Source: Sinosporangium album (lineage in GTDB: Bacteria > Actinomycetota > Actinomycetes > Streptosporangiales > Streptosporangiaceae). Taken from it: a stretch of 64,000 nucleotides of DNA. The notes beneath the pieces are model-generated. The model did not search any database, was not told where the DNA came from, and was given only the letters and a program-made list of their open reading frames with translations. A program made the position numbers and the translations under genes. Positions within the stretch are counted from its first letter, which is position 1. Every line of letters starts with the position of its first letter. Location of the stretch: positions 126,566 through 190,565 of the forward strand of contig NZ_FNCN01000010.1 in NCBI RefSeq assembly GCF_900100605.1, given 5' to 3'. Positions 43,001 to 50,317 of this stretch are shown here, one piece after another.

Positions 43001-43462
43001 GAGGACCACCCCGCCTTCCAGACCGTCACCGTGTGCGGACACGGGACCGCCGGCCGGGCGGGCATCGCTCTGGCCGACGGCGAGTGGAGCGGAGACGGAT
43101 GCGACTGGCGCTCGGTCAATCTGCTGCTTCTCGCGAGTTGTTCCGTGGGGAGGCTCGAACAGACCGGGGACCAGGATGTGGAGGGCCTGTGCGTACGGCT
43201 GGCGCTGCACCGGGCCCGTGCCGTACTCGCTCCGCGGTGGCCCGTCATCGCCCCGCAGGCCATCGCCTTCGTCAATGAAGTGGTCGCCCGCTACCTCGAC
43301 CTTCGCGGGCGGGAAAGCGCCGAGGCGTCGGGCGGGAATCTCCGCGCACGTGCGGTCAACGCGGCGCGGCACCGTTTCCTCCAGGGAGGAGACACCAGGG
43401 TGGAGGGGCAGATCGTGAGACTCCACACCGTGGCGGCGTTCGAACTCTATGGACTCGGCTGA
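40058..43462 (+). CDS. CHAT-domain (caspase-like) protease with helical-repeat N-terminus
   Basis: A 1134-aa protein from an ATG with GAGG 7 nt upstream. Residues 1-530 are helical repeats of TPR type, with recurring L-x-x-Y/W helix patterns. The C-terminal 300 residues form a CHAT peptidase: catalytic His995 in VCGHGTAG and Cys1028 in LLASCSVG, then LHRARAVLAPRWPV and a helical end. Several in-frame repeats break the middle: GVDGV/GVHGV units (residues about 540-565), TDGT units (about 725), DTAA units (about 745) and DSED units (about 930). CHAT proteases act in bacterial defence or toxin activation, cleaving a partner on a trigger. The partner here may be the hydrolase 18 bp downstream. 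Confidence 0.85.
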   Translation: MRWRVPGSSIAREVRLRVLLLRAGRLALKGNGKEVAALLEGEAGVAGMDYDSAEFDHALHRYLNRYRGETALEFAAALSAVLGMVDRNTDGLRVLESALGVSGRDYADNAHLMDKLRTHRSAVRPDIQAGFLFTLIGNLGVLSRVTESTALLSAYLELDADLPPADTAALVADLEVKLRRRLDGLSPDVRASFVNLVAMSLDRLAVGDAGVDALTGYLGLSADDFASAQALEGKLRPLFAGFTSPVVGDMLVISLAAAISEAHGNAQALALLEWHIGVTPADYGDIDRLARAWHAFRASRPADLSATVWRVWNGLLTESGREGDAFTLVRADSGLREADLASPDAFGPKLELRLAAARQGTQAAYVLSLAADLTTLNRGESGNRIVDWYLRGYADLWEPRASGDPGVMHLVPLLLHWLRHVAPERPDDAWTLCDQAVRYLRTSLILDELLVADRREFIDYIDGLRRQILQIGDRWSSASTVTPDDEPRLVQAHLWDAELGQRKLFEEFLLTSARPLTRTEAPKDGWPLKRVRRPSGMDGVDGHGVHGVHGVDGVDGVDEVDEVDGHLPPPAACRDEDMLQLLRPRRTRRSAAGPLSPVEARERLPPPEDWLRDAEVLVRAGVTEALVAETVGSGGLLVRAGFRADGALVWAALRAHRDGGLRVAASGAGAQGDSWRLHWASLRHDIGLLTASVRQGDPDVADMFLHVMTGAVTTMLAALDRATDGTTDGTTDGTTDRTTDRPESDTAADTAADTAAGAAWWREAEPALALLDSRKSSVSHEERLGSRLRPLLPGPDAWHAVRPLLHAELTRLHGTLTDHTRGEPRNAFDDADDHTRAYLADVARIWPLTALTDRLTPEDDLVFQLEDVLQSFPIAHYPLPDGTPLYARVRSTRVSLSALMAIMQTGVERRFATDSTRILALSHFDDEDSEDSEDSEDGFGAGSYAKWLHHGQRHLAARNGMTCLNAAETPRGAAGALRAALEDHPAFQTVTVCGHGTAGRAGIALADGEWSGDGCDWRSVNLLLLASCSVGRLEQTGDQDVEGLCVRLALHRARAVLAPRWPVIAPQAIAFVNEVVARYLDLRGRESAEASGGNLRARAVNAARHRFLQGGDTRVEGQIVRLHTVAAFELYGLG

Positions 43463-43480
43463 GGGCCGGGAAGGGCAGCC

Positions 43481-44770
43481 ATGTCACACGCGAACGACGG
43501 TCCGCGTTTCCACGATTTCACCCTCGTCTCGTTCGACCGGCACGGTGTCCTGCGCGACGAGGGAGACTTGGTGGCGAGCCTGGTCGAGACGCTGCGACGG
43601 CCCTCGGGACCGCCGGTCACGGATGTGTTCGTGTTCAGCCACGGCTGGCTCAACGACCGGGCACAGGCCACCGCCACCTACCGCGAGTGGATCCGGGGGA
43701 TGGGCGAGTACTACTTCGCCCGGCGGGACGAGATCCAGCGCAGACGTCCGGGCTTCCACCCCCTGCTCGTCGGGGTCCATTGGCCCAGCGCTCCCTGGGA
43801 GGACCAGCGGAGGCTCACGACGGTCGAGGAGCGGGTGGCCTTCTACGCCGACGTGATCGGGCACGAGGCCGCCACCGACGACCTGCGGCCACTGCTGGAG
43901 CAGGCCGACCGCGACCCCGACACGCTGTCGAAGGAGAACGAGGCGCGCCTGCACCGGTTGGACGAGCTGTCGGGGCTGCGCCACGACCGGGTCGGCGCGC
44001 CGCCCGGCCACGACCGGGCGGCCTTCGAGGCGAAACGCATCTTCGCCCGGTTCCGCCGGGCCGACTGGCGGCGCTCTCTCGACTCGGGACTGCTGCGGAC
44101 CCTTCTCGCGCCCCTGTGGGTGACGAGCTTCTGGAAGATGAAGAACCGTGCCGTGAAGGTGGGCCACGGAGGTGTCCACGGCCTGCTGCGGACCCTGCGG
44201 CAGGCCGGCGACCCGGACGTGCGCGTCCACCTCATCGGACACAGTTTCGGAGGCGTCGTGTGCGCCGGCGCCGTACAGGGGCCGGACGGCGCTTCTCCGC
44301 TCGCACCCGTACATTCCCTCACGCTTCTGCAGGGCGCGCTGTCCCTGTGGTCGTTCGCCCCGGAGATCCCCGACAGCCATAGGACCGGCTACTTCCACCC
44401 CGTCATCGAACGCGGCCTGGTGGCCGGGCCCGTCGTGGCCACACAGTCGTCGCACGATCGGGCCCTGGGCTGGTTCTACAAGGCAGCCGCGACCCTGTCC
44501 AAGGCCGACCACCTCGCCCCGGGAGAGGATGCGCGGCTCCCGCGCTACGGCGCGGTCGGAAGCCACGGGGTGGCCGGGCTTCCCGACAGGACCGTCGCCC
44601 TCACCGCCGGAGCGTCCCAGTTGCGTTTCCGCATGGAGTCCGGCCGCTGCTACAACGTCGAGAGCAGCGCTCTCATCGACGGCGGCGCCCTCTCCCCGGT
44701 CGGCGCTCACTCCAATCTCAGCCATCCGAGCGTCGCGGCCCTCGTCTGGGAGGCCGCCACGTCGGCCTGA
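43481..44770 (+). CDS. Alpha/beta hydrolase (lipase-like) coupled to the CHAT protease
   Basis: A 429-aa soluble protein. The nucleophile elbow is GHSFGG with Ser255, and the oxyanion strand reads FVFSHGWLND near residue 48. A likely late catalytic His lies in HSNLSHPSV near the C-terminus. An insert of about 120 residues between strand 4 and the nucleophile contains helices rich in Arg and Glu and is a candidate protease-sensitive lid. It lies 18 bp after the CHAT gene, with GAAGGG before the ATG, so the two form an operon. Likely an esterase or lipase; if CHAT cuts it, it could be a membrane-attacking effector (inference). Confidence 0.8.
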   Translation: MSHANDGPRFHDFTLVSFDRHGVLRDEGDLVASLVETLRRPSGPPVTDVFVFSHGWLNDRAQATATYREWIRGMGEYYFARRDEIQRRRPGFHPLLVGVHWPSAPWEDQRRLTTVEERVAFYADVIGHEAATDDLRPLLEQADRDPDTLSKENEARLHRLDELSGLRHDRVGAPPGHDRAAFEAKRIFARFRRADWRRSLDSGLLRTLLAPLWVTSFWKMKNRAVKVGHGGVHGLLRTLRQAGDPDVRVHLIGHSFGGVVCAGAVQGPDGASPLAPVHSLTLLQGALSLWSFAPEIPDSHRTGYFHPVIERGLVAGPVVATQSSHDRALGWFYKAAATLSKADHLAPGEDARLPRYGAVGSHGVAGLPDRTVALTAGASQLRFRMESGRCYNVESSALIDGGALSPVGAHSNLSHPSVAALVWEAATSA

Positions 44771-44852
44771 GCAGTGACCGACGTGCGATCACGCGTGGTC
44801 GGCGGTCCGGGCGACGGCCGGAACGGCATCCGCGACATCTGGCGACACGCTG

Positions 44853-44962
44853 GTGACCCCGTCCTGACCCCGTCCTGACCCCGTGATGACCCCGTCCTGA
44901 GCCGGTCCTGAGCCCGTCCTGACCCCGTGATGGCCCCGCGGTGAGCCCGTCCTGAGCCCGGC
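44853..44962. repeat. Ten tandem 11-bp repeats
   Basis: Ten imperfect units with consensus CTGACCCCGTC run from 44853 to 44962 between the convergent hydrolase and DUF697-like genes. The last unit forms the left arm of a hairpin. Confidence 0.9.
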
Positions 44963-44979
44963 ACCGCGACCGGGCTCAG
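44952..44979. terminator. Hairpin between convergent genes
   Basis: CTGAGCCCGG (44952-44961) and CCGGGCTCAG (44970-44979) form a perfect 10-bp stem with an 8-nt loop, 12 bp beyond the DUF697-like gene stop. Probable bidirectional terminator made partly from the 11-bp repeat. Confidence 0.75.
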
Positions 44980-44990
44980 GACCCGGCCGC

Positions 44991-45479
44991 TCAGTTGAAC
45001 AGGAGCCGCCTGACCTCGGCCACCTCGCTCGGCAGGGGCACCTTGACGAGGAGGCGGGCGATGCGCCCGACGAGCCGGCCGAGGTCCTCGGCGGTGAAGT
45101 CGGGCCGGGAGAAGTCCGCCGCGCAGGTCTTCCCGAGCCGGTAGGTGAACAGGCCGTTCAGCATCACGTTCACCGCCAGTACGGCCGGCACTCCGGCCAC
45201 GGGGAACGCGATGAGCAGCGGGGCGGCGAGGAAAGTGAGGATCTTCGAGCCGACGTAGTAGCCGGACACGGCGGAGACCGCCGCCGACACCACCTTTCCC
45301 ACGGTGGCCTTGGACATCGGGTTGCCGGAGGCGTTGGCGATGGACACCACCATCCCGGTCCAGATGGCGGCTATCCCCGCCATGTCGAGGACCGGAAGGA
45401 AGACCCCGGCGCCACCTATTCCAGCGGCCGTGATCATGCAGCGCTTGACGATGTCGTGATAGCGAGGGTCGAGTGACAA
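44991..45479 (-). CDS. DUF697/YcjF-like hydrophobic membrane protein
   Basis: A TTG at 45479 with AGGGGGAACC just upstream gives 162 aa; an in-frame ATG at 45557 is also possible. Two or three hydrophobic hairpins span residues 15-110 (GIGGAGVFLPVLDMAGIAAIW, LTFLAAPLLIAFPVAG), followed by a charged tail RLGKTCAADFSRPDFTAEDLG. The pattern resembles DUF697 proteins, which insert in membranes and often accompany GTPases. It may be a membrane partner of the nearby CHAT/hydrolase pair, but it is on the other strand with its own promoter. Confidence 0.65.
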   Translation of the reverse strand: MSLDPRYHDIVKRCMITAAGIGGAGVFLPVLDMAGIAAIWTGMVVSIANASGNPMSKATVGKVVSAAVSAVSGYYVGSKILTFLAAPLLIAFPVAGVPAVLAVNVMLNGLFTYRLGKTCAADFSRPDFTAEDLGRLVGRIARLLVKVPLPSEVAEVRRLLFN

Positions 45480-46078
45480 GGTTCCCCCTGCGATCAGGTT
45501 GGACCGTTCCTCTCCCGGCACACGCGACCGCGGACACGCCACGTCACGCCACGTCATCTCATGTCATGTCATGTCATGTCACGGGCGCATCTACGCGGCG
45601 GGCACGGCGGTTCGAGATGCTGAGCGGGGAGAACCGGTCTGGAATCGATGTGTTCGATGTGCCATCTCCCACAATCGACGCGAGCCGCCGCGAGAACCAT
45701 CCCCACTATTGGGGAGCAATCCCTTCACAATGAACATGCGCGACACTCACCTTATTGGGCGTCCGGTACCTCAAAACGCGTACGGCATACGCCACCACAG
45801 GACGCGTCGCCCGAATATCGGCCAGGACAAAACTCGACCGCGAGAGCACCGAACGTACGTCGCCAGGTGGTATTTCTCACACCGATAAAACGGGGGCGAA
45901 ACACATTATCCGTGTCTATGATCAGGCCCGACGTTTGACCTTTCCCCACTACCACCATGAAATCGGTCATTGAACACCGATTAGGCAAATTACCGAATCG
46001 GCGGGGCAAGGCCCCTGTTTATTCGTGCATGGTTCGACCTCGGACCATGCCTGGCCAATCCCCGCGAAGGAGAGCTCG
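45480..46078. other. Gene-free promoter region with short repeats
   Basis: 599 bp between divergent genes. It contains four to five copies of the 5-mer ATGTC at 45560-45580, an AT-rich stretch near 45700-46010, and an imperfect inverted repeat CCGATT/AATCGG near 45978-46003 ahead of the solute-binding protein. No coding region convincing by codon pattern. Confidence 0.6.
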
Positions 46079-47104
46079 ATGCCCATGCGCCGGAGCAGAG
46101 CAACCATGTCCGCCGCCGCACTCCTTCTCGCCGCCGCTCCACTCCTCACCGCCGCCTGCGCCGACGCCGGATACGGCGACGAAGCGCAGGAGACAGCCAC
46201 GAACCGCCGGCTGCGCATCGCCTTCTTCGGGTTCGCCAAAAGCAGCTCCGTCGCCTCCGCCGCCTTCGCCGGCGTCCAGGACTACGCGAAGGCCGTCAAC
46301 GCCACCGCCGAGTTCATCGACCCGAACTTCGACCCGCAGACCCAGCTCCACCAGATCCAGGACGCGATCGCCTCCAAACACTTCAACGTGTTCATCGTCC
46401 AGGCCAACGACGGGACGACCATCCTCCCCGGCATCCGCTCCGCCGTCCAAGCCGGCATCACCGTCGTCATCCAGCACGCCCCCGTCGGCCCGCGCTACGA
46501 CACGGCCAAACCCCAGGTGGACGGCACCATCACCCTCGTCGACGTCCCCACACACAACGGCACGACCCTCGCCTCCCTCGCCATCGACGCCTGCCAGACC
46601 GAAAAACTCGCCCCCTGCAACGTCGCCTACCTGTCCGGCCTCTCCACCTCCCCCGCCGACAAGGCCCGCACCAAAGCCGCCGCCAACAAACTGAAAACCG
46701 CCGACAACGTGCGCCTGGTGGCGCAACTCGAAGGCGGCCACACCACCGACAGCGGACGCAAGGCCATGCAAGAACTCCTGCGCCGCGAGCCGAACGTCCA
46801 CGTCGTCATCGGCTCCCCCCAAGCCATCACCGGCGCCGAGACCACCGCCAAGAACAAGAAAATCCTCTACATCGCCAACGGCGCATCACGCCAAACCGTC
46901 AGAGCCGTCCAACAAGACCGCTGGCACGCCGCCTACTACCTCCCCATCCGCACCCTCGGCGCCCGCGCAGCCGAACTCGGCCTCGCCAAAGCACGCGGCA
47001 AAAAAGTCCCCACCGCCACCGACATGACCGACCACCGCCCCGACCGCAGCATGGGCACCAAGGGCGTCCTCTCCGACGTCACCGGCGAATACGACGACGA
47101 ATAA
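46079..47104 (+). CDS. Sugar-type ABC solute-binding lipoprotein (RbsB-like)
   Basis: The ATG at 46079 with GAAGGAGAG upstream gives 341 aa. A signal peptide ends at a lipobox-like LLTAAC, so it is probably a lipoprotein on the outer face of the membrane. The mature part is a type I periplasmic-binding fold (LRIAFFGFAKSSSV, DAIASKHFNVFIVQANDGTT, VVIGSPQAITGAE). Such proteins capture sugars or autoinducer-2-like ligands for an ABC importer. No permease or ATPase gene is adjacent, so it is an orphan; it may instead be a sensor input, since a response regulator gene follows. Confidence 0.85.
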   Translation: MPMRRSRATMSAAALLLAAAPLLTAACADAGYGDEAQETATNRRLRIAFFGFAKSSSVASAAFAGVQDYAKAVNATAEFIDPNFDPQTQLHQIQDAIASKHFNVFIVQANDGTTILPGIRSAVQAGITVVIQHAPVGPRYDTAKPQVDGTITLVDVPTHNGTTLASLAIDACQTEKLAPCNVAYLSGLSTSPADKARTKAAANKLKTADNVRLVAQLEGGHTTDSGRKAMQELLRREPNVHVVIGSPQAITGAETTAKNKKILYIANGASRQTVRAVQQDRWHAAYYLPIRTLGARAAELGLAKARGKKVPTATDMTDHRPDRSMGTKGVLSDVTGEYDDE

Positions 47105-47233
47105 CCCGTCACCCACCGCCGCTCCCCGATCTCTCCCCCCAGGACGTGCTCCGGCGGCGGCTACAGGCCGGCACAGCGGATCACACCGGGCGAATGATTT
47201 ACGGTGGAAGTGCCCCCGACCATGAGGAGCCGC

Positions 47234-47903
47234 ATGAGTCGCCGTGATCCGCGTCTCCCTCACGATGCCGACGGCCCCATGAAGGTCCTGGTGGTCGACG
47301 ACCATCCCGTGGTCCGCACCGGCCTTTCCGCCCTGCTGGCGGCACACGGCGAGTTCGCCGTCGTCGGCGAGGCGGGCAACGGGGAGGAGGCGGTACGGCA
47401 GGCGGCCCGCCTCCGGCCCGATCTCGTCCTCATGGACATCCAGATGGGCGGTTGGTTCGACGGCCTGGAGGCGACTCGGCGCATCGTGGCCATGCCCGAC
47501 GCGCCGAAGGTCCTCGTGCTCACCACGTACGACTCGGAGGCCGACATCCTGCGTGCCATGGACGCAGGCGTCCACGGTTATCTGCCTCAAGGAGTCGCCT
47601 CCCGAAGAGCTGTTCGCCGCTCTGCGCACCGCCGCGGCCGGGGAGACGGCCTTGTCGCCACCTGTCGCCTCCCGCTTCGCCGCGCGTTTCCGCAGCCCTG
47701 GACTGGTCCTCAGTCAGCGTGAAATCGAGATCCTGGAGCTTCTCGCCGCCGGGAAATCCAACCGGGACATCAGCAGGGCCCTGTTCATCAGTGAGGCCAC
47801 GGTGAAGACCCACCTCGTCCACATCTACGGCAAACTCGGAGTCGACAGCCGTACCGCCGCAGTGCGCCGCGCCCTCGACCGCCGTCTGATCCGTCTCTGC
47901 TGA
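47234..47903 (+). pseudogene. NarL/LuxR-family response regulator, frameshifted
   Basis: The ATG at 47234 has AGGAG upstream. The receiver domain is in one frame (VLVVDDHPVVRTG, DLVLMDIQM with the phospho-Asp, VLVLTTYDSEADI, DAGVHGYL). At about 47585 one extra C switches the frame: after TAT CTG the bases C CTC AAG GAG should read LKESP. The second frame then gives the rest of the receiver and a LuxR-type HTH (SQREIEILELLAAGKSNRDIS, SEATVKTHLVHIYGKL) to 47903. Removing one base restores a normal regulator of about 220 aa. It is either a real inactivation or a sequencing error. No histidine kinase is adjacent. Confidence 0.85.
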
Positions 47904-47950
47904 TCCCGTGGGCGGATGCGGTACGGCTTCGCCGGGTCGCGGCGGACGAG

Positions 47951-48276
47951 TCAGACCGTGGCGTGGGCTCCGGCACGTTTGCGCTGCACAATGTCGTCGA
48001 CTGCGAAGGCGCCTCCACCGCTGAAGCCGATGGCGACGCCGGCCGCGGCGAGCGTGAGCACGAACTCGTATCCCCCGTCGCGCACGAAGAAACCGCTGTC
48101 GAAGTGCACCAGGAACAGGGCGCCGAGCATGACCGCGGCGAGCAGCGTACCGGCGACGGGAAGTGCCGCACCGAGAATGAAGGCCAGACCTCCGACGACT
48201 TCGATCACGGCCACGGCCGGCGCGACGAGGCCGGGCAGCGGGACGCCGAGTTGCTCAAAGAAGCCGGAGACACCGG
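47951..48276 (-). pseudogene. DoxX-family membrane protein, N-terminus missing
   Basis: The frame from GVSGFFEQLGVPLPGLVAP to the stop is a typical DoxX protein (EVVGGLAFILGA, three transmembrane helices, an ending with IVQRKRAGAHA). The usual first helix and HGxQKLF motif are absent; upstream reading runs antisense into a siderophore-binding-protein fragment. An in-frame ATG at 48343 exists but encodes sequence belonging to that fragment. This is one side of a deletion or rearrangement joint near 48280. Confidence 0.75.
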
Positions 48277-48290
48277 AGATGCCGCGGAAC

Positions 48291-48767
48291 ATGAACCAGC
48301 TCGCGGACTGGCTCGGCAGAACCGACACCTTCAGCACCGCCATGGCCGCCTACGACAAGGCAGCAGCCGACTTCCGCACCAGGCACGCGGCATCCCTGCG
48401 GAACGCGCGGGTGGGCATCCTCGCCTACTACGACCCGGAGCTCTCCTTGGTGCACGACCCGGTGAAACTGCTGCCGCCGCAGGTGTTCACCGACCTCGGC
48501 GGTCAGCTCGCGACCATCAAGGGGCGCAGCGGAACCGACAAGGTGAGCCTGGAGAACCTCGACCTGCTCGACGACCTGGACGCGATCTTCCTGCTCGCCC
48601 CCAAGGCGGACATCGGCGGCCTGGACTCGAACAAACTGTGGCGCCGGGTCCCTGCCGTCTCCCGCTCCCGAGTGGTGGTCGCCGACGAGCGGACGTATTA
48701 CGGCTCCATCTACTCCGCGACCGAGTTGGTCACACAATTCGACAAGCTCTTCTCCACGCTTACCTGA
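48291..48767 (+). pseudogene. C-terminal part of an iron-siderophore solute-binding protein (FecB/FhuD-like)
   Basis: The plus-strand frame from about 48291 reads WLGRTDTFSTAMAAYD, VGILAYYDPEL, LLPPQVFTDLGGQLA, DLLDDLDAIFLLAP and RVVVADERTYYGSIYSATEL. This is the C-terminal lobe of a siderophore-binding lipoprotein. The signal peptide and N-terminal lobe are missing. The remaining frame is intact, but a functional binding protein needs both lobes. It abuts the truncated DoxX gene in opposite orientation, so a single event probably removed both 5' ends. Confidence 0.8.
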
Positions 48768-48920
48768 CCCGCAGCCCCATACCGAACCGGCCATCCTCCA
48801 CGAGACCAGATGGGGGCCCATCCCCGCGCGTCGTTGAGGGCGTGGGGGTGCCGACCTTGTCCTTGGGGCGGCGGATCAGGGCAGCGATGACTTGCCGCGC
48901 TTGCCGACGGTGGACACGTG

Positions 48921-49610
48921 TCACCTCGCGGCCAGGGTCATAAGGCCGCAGCCGTACGCCTTCGCTCTGCCGAGCCCTTGGATGAGGGTGCGCCGGAGGG
49001 CTTGGGGGTCGGTGACCTCAAGGAGGCCGTCGTAGGTCACGGTCACGAGGGTGACCGGTTTCCCATTGCCGGACTTGCGGAAGGCGAGTGTGCGCTGGTC
49101 GTGGACGATGAGTTCGTGCTGGTCGCGGTCGGGGGTGACACGCTTTTCGGCGGTTTTCTCCAGCACGGTGAACCCGGAGCGCTCCTGGCGTTGGAGTAGC
49201 CAGCGCATCTGGTGGAGGTGGCCGATGTGCGCCGTCCATTTGGTCGGCTGCTCGTCTTTGCAGCGGACGGAGTGGACGGGGTTCGCGGTCAGCCGGAAGG
49301 ACCATCGGTCTCCGGAGGCGAGCCGGGACAGGAAGGGCCCGTAGTCCTGGGTTTCCCAGCGTCCGGTCGCGGGCCATCCGGCCTGTTCGACGAGGTGGGT
49401 GAGGTCGGGCTTGTCGGGGCTGACGATGTAGAGGTGGATTTCGGCTCGGCTGGTGCTGTCGATGCGCCACAGCACCCTGGAGCCGTCGTCTCTCTGCTTG
49501 GGCAGGTCGGCGAAGGAGGAGAGCACCGCGGCGTGGAGCATCTGCGGCGAGGAGAGCAGTCGGCGGCTGCCGAGCCGCGCGGTGTTGAACCGGAACCGGG
49601 TCAGATGCAC
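48921..49610 (-). CDS. cas6e: Type I-E CRISPR RNA endoribonuclease Cas6e (CasE/Cse3)
   Basis: A 229-aa RAMP protein. It begins MHLTRFRFNTARLGSRRLLSSPQMLHAAV, the conserved Cas6e start in which the His in QMLHAAV belongs to the active site. The C-terminal Gly-rich loop reads GLGRAKAYGCGLMTLAAR. It cuts the repeat RNA hairpin and stays bound to the crRNA 3' handle in Cascade. The GTG start overlaps the cas5e stop codon. It is the last cas gene; beyond 48921 there is no cas1 or cas2. Confidence 0.95.
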   Translation of the reverse strand: MHLTRFRFNTARLGSRRLLSSPQMLHAAVLSSFADLPKQRDDGSRVLWRIDSTSRAEIHLYIVSPDKPDLTHLVEQAGWPATGRWETQDYGPFLSRLASGDRWSFRLTANPVHSVRCKDEQPTKWTAHIGHLHQMRWLLQRQERSGFTVLEKTAEKRVTPDRDQHELIVHDQRTLAFRKSGNGKPVTLVTVTYDGLLEVTDPQALRRTLIQGLGRAKAYGCGLMTLAAR

Positions 49611-50317
49611 TAGGCACCTCCGAGGACGGACAGGGGGTCGTGGGGCATCGAGCGTGCGGCGGGGTTGATGAGTATGGCTCTGGGGGCGCGGCGGATGCCG
49701 CGGAGCGCGTAGCGGCGGTGTCGCGGGTCGAAGCTCAGTGGCTGGTCGCGCAGGCTGTCGGTCGGGCCGTCCGACGCGGTGGCCTCAAGGAGGAGCTCCG
49801 CTTCGATTCGAGGCTCGGCGCGACGCCGCCGCTGGTGCCAGGGGGCGGCGTGCCACGGCTCTCCTCTCAGGGCCTCCTCCAACGTCTGGTCGTGGTGAAC
49901 GCCGAGGTCGATCGGCCGCGAGGGCGGGCATGACCGACGCCCGAGATAGGGAAGGAAGCGGGGTTGGCGGAGCGCCCTGTGGAGGGTGTCGATGACGTCG
50001 GTCTCGCCTTCGACGCCCGCGACGAAGACGGCGTCGGCCAGGTAGAAACGCTCCGAGACGGGCATGGCCTCACCGCCGCTGAAGTGGTGGGCGGTGTGGA
50101 AGTCACGCAGCGGAGTGCCACGCTGGTCGACACGCACGCCGAAACGCAGCGCCGCCAGGTCGGCGATGTCGTCGGTGCGCTCGCGCCCCAGCGCCGCGGC
50201 CAGCAGACCGATCACGCCGCTTTTGGTGGGCGCGGATTCGGTGGACCGCCGGGCGAAGCGCGAGGACGCCCCCCAGGACTGCAAGGGGCCGGCGAGCTGC
50301 ATCAGCAGGACGCTCAT
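49610..50317 (-). CDS. cas5e: Type I-E Cascade subunit Cas5e (CasD)
   Basis: A 235-aa RAMP protein starting VLLMQLAGPLQSWGASSRFARRST, with the family's PTKSGVIGLLAAALGR segment. It caps the crRNA 5' handle in Cascade. It overlaps cas7e at ATGA and cas6e by one base, showing tight translational coupling. Confidence 0.95.
   Translation of the reverse strand: MSVLLMQLAGPLQSWGASSRFARRSTESAPTKSGVIGLLAAALGRERTDDIADLAALRFGVRVDQRGTPLRDFHTAHHFSGGEAMPVSERFYLADAVFVAGVEGETDVIDTLHRALRQPRFLPYLGRRSCPPSRPIDLGVHHDQTLEEALRGEPWHAAPWHQRRRRAEPRIEAELLLEATASDGPTDSLRDQPLSFDPRHRRYALRGIRRAPRAILINPAARSMPHDPLSVLGGA

Noticed and set aside
45648-45938. 96-aa plus ORF in the 45.5-46.1 kb gap
   Set aside because: Codon use and composition do not match neighbours, there is no ribosome site and no recognisable motif.
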